Below are positions 1 to 6,509 of a DNA stretch of 19,117 nucleotides, one piece after another (positions within the stretch are counted from its first letter, which is position 1; every line of letters starts with the position of its first letter). The stretch is from an uncultured Clostridia bacterium (lineage in GTDB: Bacteria; Bacillota; Clostridia; Christensenellales; Aristaeellaceae), in contig CALCUD010000103.1 in assembly GCA_937906775.1 (NCBI GenBank), forward strand, positions 1-19,117, given 5' to 3'. The notes under the pieces are model-generated. The model was not told the DNA's origin. It saw only the letters and a list, made by a program, of their open reading frames with translations, and did not search any database. Made by a program: the position numbers and the translations under genes.

Positions 1-36
1 ATCTTCACTAAAGCATCTGCTTGTCTAAATAAAAAG

Positions 37-273
37 TGTGACAAATTCCAGTTTGTCTGTGTCTTGTGAGTCAATATCCTGATTAAGATGCGCTGACAGG
101 AACGGGAACAAGCCAGACGGACAAAGCCTTCCGGAGACAGATCCGGAAGGCTTCGTCTTTATCGGTCTGCAGGCCGGCTGAACAGCAAAGATCCGCTTAA
201 CGGGACCGGACAGCGCGAAAACGGATGCTGAAAAGAGAGGACGCTCCTTCTGACCGAAGTTCAATTTGTCGCA
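37..273. repeat. Possible MITE-like element with imperfect terminal inverted repeats
   Basis: TGTGACAAATT at 37-47 and AATTTGTCGCA at 263-273 are inverted copies of each other with 10 of 11 positions matching. They enclose about 237 bp that holds a perfect 12-bp hairpin and no believable gene. Inside the left end, GACAAA and TTTGTC also form a small local hairpin (40-45 and 52-57). No clear target-site duplication was seen. It could be a small non-autonomous mobile element or chance; only the repeat ends are actually seen. Confidence 0.25.
124..153 (+). terminator. Perfect 12-bp hairpin, possible terminator of a gene to the left
   Basis: AAGCCTTCCGGA (124-135) and TCCGGAAGGCTT (142-153) pair perfectly around the six-base loop GACAGA. 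The sequence after it on the plus strand is CGTCTTTAT, a poor T tract, so intrinsic termination is only moderately supported. The direction is guessed from the following T residues; no gene on either strand can be assigned to it inside the window. Confidence 0.5.
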
Positions 274-350
274 TGCCGGACGACCCGGAGGCCGCCTGCG
301 CGTGATAGGATGATCCCGTCGTCTGAGAGCGGCGAAAAGGAGAACGGCGT

Positions 351-644
351 ATGATGAGTGAGTATGAGATCAGAAATCAGGAAGCGATCCGGAACAGTCT
401 GGACTTCTATCGCGCAAACCCGTATTGGAACGGAATATACGAAGGCGCGCCGTCCTCATTATGTGCGCGGTATATCGCGCTGGATTACCATTATTCGGAT
501 ACGGAGGACGAGGATCTTCTGCCCGTATTCCGTCAGCTTGAAAACGAAATGACAGTCGGGGATCTCCGGTATATGCTCCGAAATGCACACGGGCCTGTGA
601 AAGCAAGATATATGAAGCTGCTTCAGGAAAAGGAGAACTCCTGA
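351..644 (+). CDS. Small hypothetical protein, 97 aa
   Basis: This is a short acidic protein of unknown function. It is rich in Tyr, Arg, Asp and Glu (for example the stretch YHYSDTEDEDLL near residues 47-58) and has no signal peptide, membrane segment or recognisable catalytic motif, so a cytoplasmic location is likely. The start is supported by AAGGAG at 337-342, eight bases before the first of two adjacent ATG codons (351 and 354). Either codon could be used. It stands alone on the plus strand and runs toward the minus-strand gene at 686, only 41 bp apart. Reality as a gene rests on the good ribosome binding site and plausible composition. I do not recognise a family. Confidence 0.65.
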   Translation: MMSEYEIRNQEAIRNSLDFYRANPYWNGIYEGAPSSLCARYIALDYHYSDTEDEDLLPVFRQLENEMTVGDLRYMLRNAHGPVKARYMKLLQEKENS

Positions 645-668
645 CGCCCATCGCCGGAGTTGCCGTCA

Positions 669-684
669 TCCGGAGATCTCCGGA
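669..684. repeat. Perfect 16-bp palindrome between convergent genes
   Basis: TCCGGAGATCTCCGGA is identical to its own reverse complement. It lies in the 41-bp gap between two convergent genes. As RNA it would fold as a 6-bp stem with a GATC loop on either strand, so it may act as a weak bidirectional terminator, although no T tract follows on either side. It also carries the TCCGGA core that is frequent across the window. Confidence 0.45.
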
Positions 685-685
685 C

Positions 686-2704
686 TCAGTTGCCAGCACC
701 GTCCTCCCAGCAATCCCCAAGGAACCCTTCTGTCACGCTGCAGGCTGCCCACGGCATCAGCGCAAACCAGGTTGAGGCGGGCGAGCCGTCCGGATACCGC
801 TCCGTCAGCAGCCCTTCGCAGAAGCAGAACCGTTCACTCATCCAGCCGGTTTTTCCGTATCCGTACTCCCCGTCTCTTGTATTGAAGGTCTGAAGCCCCC
901 AGGCCAGCGTATCCTCCAATCGGGAACGGATATATGGATCGTCGGATTTTTTCACGTAATAGAGCATTTCATCCGTCACCGTGGAGGACATCGGGTGAAT
1001 GTGCGGATTGGCTACGGAGGTGATACTTCCTCCGCAGCTGCTCCAGCCGATTTCACTCAGCGGCGGCACCTGCACAGGCGTATTATATGCCAGTTTGAAA
1101 CTGCACTCATATCCGAGAGCATCCCACAGATGCTCCAGATAAACCTCTTCTCCCGTGATTTCATGCAGAAGGCGCGCGCAGCGGATATATGCCAGAATTC
1201 CCTCGTTGTCGATCGCTTTATCCGTATCCAGCGGACCCCCGTAACATTCCAGTCTGGCGACAAAGCGATCGTAATAATGCTGTTCGCAGAGCCGGTAGGT
1301 TCCGACCGTTTCGGTTTCACCGGTCAGCAGACAGAGGAGCAGACCGGATGCGAGGCACCAGCAGCTGCCGAGAGAATCATATTCCAGTCCTGTGCCGCTC
1401 TTTTCGGAAAAGACGAAAGGATATTCATGTTCACCGTTTATTTCACGGTCCATCCGCTGCCGGACAGCGCGGGCAAACGCAATCCACTCCGGGTGTTCCC
1501 TGCCGGCGAGATATTTTTCAGCAATGTATGCCTTCAGTAAATAATACAAAGCCTGCCCGATAAGATAACCGGAATGACCGGGCATGTGCATCCCGTCATA
1601 CCACCATCCCCGGATGTTCCAGTTTCCGTTTTGCACCGCGTCATAGGGCAGCCCGGACGCAGGATTCATACAGTTCTCCGTAATGGTCCGGATACAGTCG
1701 AGCGCCCGTTCCGTCATGCCCGGATCCCGAAGCCGGAGACCGGCCAGTAATTGGGGAACAGCTACTGTCAACCCGTTTGTCCAGGAAAGGGAGCCGAGTT
1801 TGTTCTCCTCATTCCCTCCGGGCCGGTCAAAAACAAAACCGGTATACATGTGTTCCTTTTCAAGCCAGGCTTCGCGGTCGACAGCCCCCGCGAGCGAAGC
1901 GACCGCCTTGGCTGCCGTCATTCCCGGAATGTGTCTTGGAATTTCATGGACGCGGTCATAAACGTTCTCAAAGATTCGGAGGATATCCGTCCTTTTTTCT
2001 GTCCTCCACTGATAAACACAGATCACAAACGAAACGGAACTGCCCGCGTCCAGCGCAAAGCAGTTCTGTTCCGTCAAAGGCGCGCGTTCACGGACAGTTG
2101 CCGTCTGGACAAACAGCCATGGCGCGTTCTCGTAACCCAGCGTATATCCTACGGACGGGGTTGATTCCCCTGCCGTACTGTCAGCAGTCCGGAAAGTGAA
2201 TCCCGTGAACCGGAAAAAGTTTTCCGGATCCTCACCCGGAAGGGCCGGAACGATCGCTCCATCCTTCCGTGCAAACCAGGCGGGAGCAGATATCCCCGTG
2301 ACCTGTCCGTCTTCTTCCATCAGCGCGACAGGCAGCGCAAGCCGGTCGCTCCGGATCATCCAGAAGTTTGAAAAAGGCTTCTCGTTTTTCCCTTTTCTGA
2401 TCCTTGGAAACGCCTTTCTTCCGGAATCGGGCAGTTCGCCGGTATTATGTCCGTAGAAGAAACCAGGCAGGAAAAAGGACGGATCTTCCGCCCCGGCAGA
2501 TATCTCCATCCGGATCACACAGGATACTTTTTCCGCGGACGGATTGTGAATTTTCACCCGCAGGCGGAACGGATTCAGCGGTGATCCGTCTCCGTCATCC
2601 ATATGGCATCCGGCAGCCAGTCCGGTTTTTTCCAAAGGCAGATATTCCTTACATCCCGGTATTCCGGCTGTGAATTTCAATGATGCCGGATCAAATGCAT
2701 TCAT
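686..2704 (-). CDS. Predicted (alpha/alpha)-barrel glycosidase-like protein, 672 aa
   Basis: The protein probably acts on a carbohydrate, but its substrate and catalytic residues are not identified. Residues 1 to about 250 look beta-rich. Residues about 265-660 show repeated amphipathic helix pairs and Trp/Tyr/Gly-rich loops typical of six-hairpin (alpha/alpha) glycosidase folds, for example GNWNIRGWWYDG (360-371), MHMPGHSGYLIG (372-383) and EIGWSSCGGS (551-560). There is no signal peptide, so it likely works in the cytoplasm, perhaps on imported oligosaccharides. The ATG at 2704 is preceded by GGGAGGA (2711-2717). A promoter candidate and an inverted repeat lie just upstream. The fold class is judged by eye from sequence texture, and a non-enzymatic role cannot be excluded. 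Confidence 0.7.
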   Translation of the reverse strand: MNAFDPASLKFTAGIPGCKEYLPLEKTGLAAGCHMDDGDGSPLNPFRLRVKIHNPSAEKVSCVIRMEISAGAEDPSFFLPGFFYGHNTGELPDSGRKAFPRIRKGKNEKPFSNFWMIRSDRLALPVALMEEDGQVTGISAPAWFARKDGAIVPALPGEDPENFFRFTGFTFRTADSTAGESTPSVGYTLGYENAPWLFVQTATVRERAPLTEQNCFALDAGSSVSFVICVYQWRTEKRTDILRIFENVYDRVHEIPRHIPGMTAAKAVASLAGAVDREAWLEKEHMYTGFVFDRPGGNEENKLGSLSWTNGLTVAVPQLLAGLRLRDPGMTERALDCIRTITENCMNPASGLPYDAVQNGNWNIRGWWYDGMHMPGHSGYLIGQALYYLLKAYIAEKYLAGREHPEWIAFARAVRQRMDREINGEHEYPFVFSEKSGTGLEYDSLGSCWCLASGLLLCLLTGETETVGTYRLCEQHYYDRFVARLECYGGPLDTDKAIDNEGILAYIRCARLLHEITGEEVYLEHLWDALGYECSFKLAYNTPVQVPPLSEIGWSSCGGSITSVANPHIHPMSSTVTDEMLYYVKKSDDPYIRSRLEDTLAWGLQTFNTRDGEYGYGKTGWMSERFCFCEGLLTERYPDGSPASTWFALMPWAACSVTEGFLGDCWEDGAGN

Positions 2705-2774
2705 ACGGTTATCCTCCCGGGTTTTTTTTGCGGACGGCTGCTCTCATCTTTCCAGCCGGATATTTACAATGATG

Positions 2775-2799
2775 TTCCTGTTCTTTCCCCTGACAGGAA
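2775..2799. promoter_or_regulatory. Inverted repeat at predicted transcription start, possible operator
   Basis: TTCCTGT (2775-2781) and ACAGGAA (2793-2799) form a perfect 7-bp inverted repeat with an 11-bp spacer. It sits immediately downstream of the predicted -10 box at 2802-2807, covering the expected start site of the glycosidase-like gene. The position fits either a repressor operator or a 5'-UTR hairpin. No regulator gene is adjacent. Confidence 0.35.
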
Positions 2800-2801
2800 T
2801 C

Positions 2802-2830
2802 ATGTTACCGCTGCGAAGCCCTTTTTTCAA
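2802..2830 (-). promoter_or_regulatory. Promoter candidate for the glycosidase-like gene
   Basis: Read on the minus strand: -35 TTGAAA (2830-2825, 5 of 6 matches to consensus), a 17-bp spacer, and -10 TAACAT (2807-2802, 4 of 6). It is the only good sigma-A-like pair seen upstream of the gene starting at 2704 and would give a leader of about 90 bases. Confidence 0.45.
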
Positions 2831-2870
2831 GCATGATCTGTTCCCTCTTCCGTGAATATCGGCCGCATGA

Positions 2871-2926
2871 CAAAAAACCGCCCCGTTCTCCGGAAAGACA
2901 TGACTTCCGCGGAATCGGGACGGTTG
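2871..2926 (-). terminator. Intrinsic terminator of the DUF4342-like gene
   Basis: On the minus strand, a long imperfect stem starts with AACCG (2925-2921) and closes with CGGTT (2880-2876). It contains an inner CCCG/CGGG match and a GU pair, and is followed by a run of T residues (2877-2872). It lies 29 bp after the stop of the gene at 2955-3230. Confidence 0.75.
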
Positions 2927-2954
2927 TTGACATCGGCCTGTTTATCAGCTGTTA

Positions 2955-3230
2955 TCAGAAGGTAACGCCGTTCATATCTACCTGATAAGTATAATCGCAC
3001 AGCACGCCGACAATTGCAGCCAGCAGCGTCAGGGGAAGGTTGATCAATCCGAGCACAACACACACAAGCAGCGGCAGATTCAGTTCACGGGAATTCCCCT
3101 TCCGGATTTTCAGGCGGATCCGGCTCATTTTTTTCAGAAACGCGATGATCTTCGTACCGGCCTGTTTTGCAAAGGTACGCGCTTCCTCGCGCGCGGTTTC
3201 ATGATTTCCATTCTGATATTCACTGTTCAT
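2955..3230 (-). CDS. Small DUF4342-like membrane protein, 91 aa
   Basis: Function is unknown. The arrangement matches what I recall of DUF4342 proteins. A charged N-terminal part (1-45) precedes a basic strand pair (RIRLKIRKGNSRELNLPL, about 37-54). A hydrophobic segment follows (LPLLVCVVLGLINLPLTLLA, about 52-71) with a final beta-like stretch (YTYQVDMNG). It probably sits at the membrane. ATG at 3230 has AAGGAG (3248-3243) 12 bases upstream, slightly far but usable. The gene is single, with its own terminator at 2871-2926 and an extended -10-like box upstream. Family assignment is from memory of the pattern and was not tested by search. Confidence 0.7.
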   Translation of the reverse strand: MNSEYQNGNHETAREEARTFAKQAGTKIIAFLKKMSRIRLKIRKGNSRELNLPLLVCVVLGLINLPLTLLAAIVGVLCDYTYQVDMNGVTF

Positions 3231-3282
3231 ACTCAGGGCGGTCTCCTTTCTTCTGTCCGGGTTTCTCTCACCCGACGCGGAT

Positions 3283-3291
3283 ATCGTAGCA
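3283..3291 (-). promoter_or_regulatory. Weak extended -10 candidate for the DUF4342-like gene
   Basis: TGCTACGAT read on the minus strand (3291-3283) resembles an extended -10 (TG, one base, TACGAT). No -35 of quality is found 16-18 bp upstream. Confidence 0.25.
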
Positions 3292-3359
3292 CGCCCTGTA
3301 TACGGATTCTTGAAAGAATGAGTAGAAGAAGATAAAAATCAGATTAGAATTGAATGAAT

Positions 3360-3389
3360 ACGGAATACCGGTACGATCTCCGATTCCGT
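3360..3389 (-). terminator. Weak hairpin after the amidohydrolase gene
   Basis: ACGGAAT (3389-3383) and ATTCCGT (3366-3360) pair perfectly on the minus strand around a 16-base loop that can add a CGG/CCG pair. The sequence beyond is AT-rich but lacks a real T run. It starts 7 bp after the stop codon at 3397. Confidence 0.35.
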
Positions 3390-3396
3390 TGCTTCC

Positions 3397-4404
3397 TTAT
3401 GAATCGCGCGCGAGAAACCGCCGGAAGTTGTCATCCGTGATTTTACGGCGCTGTCCATCGCTCAGGCACAGCGGCTGCATTTGTTTTTCCTCCGGTCCGC
3501 GATAATAGGCGTCCGGCATCAGCCGATACGGCCGGTCGCTGAAAAGGAATCCCTGCACCAGGCGGATCCGTGACTCTGTTTCCTCCGGATTCAGCGGAGC
3601 GTCTTCTTCCCGTATCACCTGGCGTGAGCCGATATCCGTTCCGTAGCAGATCCGGTCCTGAAACCGTTCAAAGAACAGTCTGGCGTCGCCGATCCGGTCT
3701 GAAAGCTGCAGAAACAGTTCCACTCCGGGCGTTACATCGATCATCATGCACGGATAACGTTCCAGCAGTTCCGCAAGCCGATTAAGCTGACGGGCCATAA
3801 AGAAAAAATGCGGAAACAGGATTCTCAGACCAGGGTGCTTTTCAAGCACCCTGCATATTTGCGCATACTGGTCCTCATTATTCGGATACGTATCGTCATA
3901 CAGCCAGCCGCTGTGTTTCCGGAAAGCGATCTCCTCCGGGGACGCAGCAGGATCCCCGGTCCAGAATTCTTCCGGATCGTTAACATGCATGACCACCGGA
4001 ACGTGTTTTTGTTCCGCTTCCTGCCAGAAATTCTCCCAGACAGCTCCGTCAAAATCCGGAACGCGGAACATCTTCCGGATATTCGGCTTGCCCTCCAGAA
4101 GTTTGATTCCGTCGCATCCTTGCGCAAGACGCCGGTTCAGGCAGGAGATCAGTCCTTCGCTGATCTTTTCCGGATCGCTCCGGGTATATACGGCCGGATC
4201 CATTCCTCCAAAGACGCGGATCTCACAGGAGGGTTTCCTTCTTCCGCACAGATCCCGAAACGCCAGCGCGTCCTCCACGGTCATCCGGCGATTTCCCTTG
4301 CAGATGCACTGAAGCGCTGCACCGTCATAACCGTACAGGTCCAATACCTGCAGAAAGCGTTCCGGATCCAGATCCTCAGAATAGTGCATATGGCAATCAA
4401 ACAA
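3397..4404 (-). CDS. Amidohydrolase-family metal-dependent hydrolase, 335 aa
   Basis: This is a predicted TIM-barrel hydrolase of the amidohydrolase 2 type. Seen in the sequence are the N-terminal metal motif H-x-H (FDCHMHY, His5 and His7), a strand-end histidine (VPVVMHVND, His140), a second one (LFPHF, His199) and the late barrel aspartate (CYGTDIG, Asp257). No signal peptide is present, so it is cytoplasmic. The start is TTG at 4404 with AGAAGG about ten bases upstream. The next in-frame ATG would remove His5 and destroy the H-x-H motif, so TTG is preferred. The gene is divergent from the secreted PIG-L protein with 167 bp between. The substrate cannot be inferred; decarboxylase or lactonase activity is also found in this family. 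Confidence 0.85.
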   Translation of the reverse strand: MFDCHMHYSEDLDPERFLQVLDLYGYDGAALQCICKGNRRMTVEDALAFRDLCGRRKPSCEIRVFGGMDPAVYTRSDPEKISEGLISCLNRRLAQGCDGIKLLEGKPNIRKMFRVPDFDGAVWENFWQEAEQKHVPVVMHVNDPEEFWTGDPAASPEEIAFRKHSGWLYDDTYPNNEDQYAQICRVLEKHPGLRILFPHFFFMARQLNRLAELLERYPCMMIDVTPGVELFLQLSDRIGDARLFFERFQDRICYGTDIGSRQVIREEDAPLNPEETESRIRLVQGFLFSDRPYRLMPDAYYRGPEEKQMQPLCLSDGQRRKITDDNFRRFLARDS

Positions 4405-4498
4405 TCGCGATCGACCTTCTTTCTGTTCCGGACCTCATTATACCCCGGATCCCGGGCATTCGCTACAAAAGCTTTCTGTCGCCCCGGTCCGTTTTCCT

Positions 4499-4527
4499 TT
4501 GTCTTTCCGCGGTTTTTATGTTAGAAT
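4499..4527 (+). promoter_or_regulatory. Extended -10 promoter of the PIG-L deacetylase gene
   Basis: -35 TTGTCT (4499-4504, 4 of 6), a 17-bp spacer, an extended TG at 4519-4520 and -10 TAGAAT (4522-4527, 5 of 6). It lies about 45 bp before the TTG start at 4572. Confidence 0.65.
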
Positions 4528-4538
4528 AATTAATTATT
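4525..4538. promoter_or_regulatory. 14-bp perfect AT palindrome overlapping the -10 box
   Basis: AATAATTAATTATT is its own reverse complement and spans the end of the -10 box and the expected start site of the downstream gene. This could be a repressor site. AT-only palindromes also arise by chance in promoters, so confidence is low. Confidence 0.3.
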
Positions 4539-4571
4539 GGGTTCATAAGCTGTGAAAGGAGGAAACGGGGT

Positions 4572-5789
4572 TTGAAAAAATGGTTTGCCATTCTCGCGAT
4601 TCTTCTGACCCTGCTTGCGATTCCGTTTTTCGCCTCAGCGGATCAGGGCCGTGAGATTACCTCCTCCTGCCAGCTGACGCCGGGTGGAAACAAAAAAGAT
4701 TTCAAACGCGTCAAAGACCGGAATTACAGATCCTTCTGGTCGTCCGGCAGCGGTACCCATGCCTGGATCGAGGTTTCTTCCCCCAAAGGCGAATCATGCG
4801 GCGCTGTAATGCTCAAATGGTACGATCATCCTCATGCCTGCAGCATTCGTGTTCCCGACGGAAACGGCGTCTGGACGGAAATTGCCCGGACAGAAGGCAC
4901 ATATCTGACCGACGCGATCGTTTTGCCGGCAGGGGTCACCCGGTTCCGGATCACCAATATTGACGGGAAAAAGACCTCTTTCCGCCTGTCGGAGCTTTAT
5001 CTGTTCGGTGCCGGGGATTCCCCGGACTGCTGTCAGCTGTGGGAATCGCCGGCTGAAAAAGCCGATCTGCTGCTGATCGTCGCTCATCCTGATGACGAAG
5101 TGCTCTGGTTTGGCGGAACGCTCCCCTATTATGCCGGACAGCTCCGGAAAACATGTCAGGTCGCAATGATGACGACCAATATGCCCTACCGGCGTCTGGA
5201 GCTGCTGGACGCGCTCTGGACCTGCGGCGTACGCAACTACCCGGTCTGGGGCGGATTCTCCGACAGTTTCGGAGGCACACTGACAAAAATGTATCAGCAC
5301 TGGTCCCGGGACCGTGTTTACAGAACCATTACAGGCTGGATCCGCCGGTTCAAGCCGGAGGTTCTGCTGACGCATGATATACGGGGTGAATACGGACACG
5401 GCGCCCACCGTGCCTGTGCCGACGGGGTTCAATACGCTTTAAAAGTATCGGCCGATCCGAAAAAATACCCGGAGTCTGCCCGGGAATATGATGTATGGGA
5501 TGTTCCCAAATGTTACATTCACCTGTACAGGGAGAATGTGGTCGACATGAACTGGCAGATGTCCCTGTCCGCGTTCGACGACAAAACTGCCTTTGAAGTT
5601 GCGGAGGAAGCCTTCCGGTGCCATGTCTCCCAGCAGAATACCGACTATCGCGTTGAAGATTACGGACCCTATGACAACAGCCTGTTCGGACTTGTCCGCT
5701 CGCTGGTCGGCGAAGATATCGAGAAAAACGATTTCTTTGAACATATTGACGGTCTGGAGATCGAGGAAACGGTGGACACGGATGAATAA
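4572..5789 (+). CDS. Secreted PIG-L/LmbE-family deacetylase, 405 aa
   Basis: A predicted zinc-dependent N-acetyl-sugar deacetylase that acts outside the membrane. Residues 1-24 form a signal peptide (Lys pair, hydrophobic core, ASA then DQG as a likely cleavage site). Residues about 28-148 look like a discoidin/F5-8C-type beta-sandwich, a possible carbohydrate-binding module. The PIG-L domain runs from about 164, with the family motif AHPDDE at 171-176 and the second metal motif HDIRGEYGHGAHR at 268-280. The start is TTG at 4572, with an ideal AAAGGAGG (4555-4562) nine bases upstream; the nearby ATG at 4580 is out of frame. It has its own promoter and terminator. The exact sugar target (peptidoglycan, surface glycan or a small thiol conjugate) is not decided by the sequence. 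Confidence 0.88.
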   Translation: MKKWFAILAILLTLLAIPFFASADQGREITSSCQLTPGGNKKDFKRVKDRNYRSFWSSGSGTHAWIEVSSPKGESCGAVMLKWYDHPHACSIRVPDGNGVWTEIARTEGTYLTDAIVLPAGVTRFRITNIDGKKTSFRLSELYLFGAGDSPDCCQLWESPAEKADLLLIVAHPDDEVLWFGGTLPYYAGQLRKTCQVAMMTTNMPYRRLELLDALWTCGVRNYPVWGGFSDSFGGTLTKMYQHWSRDRVYRTITGWIRRFKPEVLLTHDIRGEYGHGAHRACADGVQYALKVSADPKKYPESAREYDVWDVPKCYIHLYRENVVDMNWQMSLSAFDDKTAFEVAEEAFRCHVSQQNTDYRVEDYGPYDNSLFGLVRSLVGEDIEKNDFFEHIDGLEIEETVDTDE

Positions 5790-5794
5790 TACGA

Positions 5795-5830
5795 GGACCC
5801 GCCCGTAGGCGGGTCCTTCCTTATATTTTT
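5795..5830 (+). terminator. Strong intrinsic terminator after the PIG-L gene
   Basis: GGACCCGCC (5795-5803) and GGCGGGTCC (5808-5816) pair perfectly around CGTA and are followed by TTCCTTATATTTTT. It also lies just past the stop of the convergent minus-strand gene at 5829, but the T tract on that side is poor. Confidence 0.88.
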
Positions 5831-6509
5831 ATTCTTTCCATCCGCCGCATTCCCCGGTCAGTTGAACCGGATCCAAAAATGCGAAATTGAGCTTTCTCAG
5901 TTTTTCACGGGGATAGGTAACCTCCAGCAGGATGTTATCCCCTTTTTTCGCGGTAATGCCTACTTCGCTCACCGGAAGACAGGCGAACAGATCCCGGGCC
6001 ATCCGGAGGCTGAGAGAACTGAGGTAGAATTTCATATCTCCGCACGTTTCCGGATCGGATACTTCAAAAACAGCTTCAACGCGGTCAGCGTCCGGAACCC
6101 GCAAACGGATTCCCGCGGTATACTCTGCGAGATCTCCCAACGGGTTTGCCGTCGTCAGGACCTCTGCATATGCATCAACGTTCCCCCGTAAAACCTTTTC
6201 CGCCATCCGGTGATAAAAAGACCATATCCGCTGAGGCGTCAGTCCGTCGGAAGGCGTCGCGTGTCCGAGCGCGTCTGTCCAGTCCACGGTTTCGTCCGCG
6301 GTTTTCCAGATAGTGTCGAGCGCGGACGGTTTCTTTTTTGCCTTCGGAGCATTGTCGGAAACGCTCTTTGCGGGCTGTTTTCTTTCTTTCACCGCGGTCG
6401 GTGTTCCCATAGCGGGCAGCATGCCACCCCACAGGTCCGCGCCGATATGCTGGAGTGCCTTCGCGAATTCATTCTCTTCCGTTTCCGGCGTTTTGTTATC
6501 CTCGGCCAT
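5829..6509 (-). CDS. Unknown protein coupled to a ClpB-like ATPase, 226 aa
   Basis: I do not recognise this family. Residues 1-70 are charged, Lys/Pro/Ala-rich and probably disordered. From about 72 there is a folded part with a helical segment (TPQRIWSFYHRMAEKVLRGN, 91-110) and then alternating strands (AGIRLRVPDADRVEAVFEV, 132-150, and NILLEVTYPREKLRKLNFAF, 192-211). There is no membrane segment or signal peptide. The ATG at 6509 shares its A with the TAA stop of the ATPase gene (TAATG), and AAGGAG lies within the end of that gene, so the two are translationally coupled. An earlier in-frame start at 6539 would overlap the ATPase and lacks this support. As last gene of the CotH operon it is probably an adaptor or substrate of the ATPase; this is inference from coupling only. 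Confidence 0.8.
   Translation of the reverse strand: MAEDNKTPETEENEFAKALQHIGADLWGGMLPAMGTPTAVKERKQPAKSVSDNAPKAKKKPSALDTIWKTADETVDWTDALGHATPSDGLTPQRIWSFYHRMAEKVLRGNVDAYAEVLTTANPLGDLAEYTAGIRLRVPDADRVEAVFEVSDPETCGDMKFYLSSLSLRMARDLFACLPVSEVGITAKKGDNILLEVTYPREKLRKLNFAFLDPVQLTGECGGWKE

Larger units (their letters stand above)
1..350. other. Gene-free leading stretch
   Basis: No convincing gene is seen here. The plus strand is open from the window edge to a stop at 67-69 (22 codons), which is too short to call but could be the tail of a gene lying to the left. The stretch holds a strong hairpin at 124-153 and an imperfect inverted repeat pair at 37-47 and 263-273, both listed separately. A weak extended -10 (TG, one base, TAGGAT at 306-311) lies upstream of the gene at 351, but no matching -35 is visible. 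Confidence 0.5.

Noticed and set aside
25..264. Open frame of 79 codons on the minus strand at the left end
   Set aside because: It runs through the perfect hairpin at 124-153, has no recognisable family and no clear ribosome binding site.
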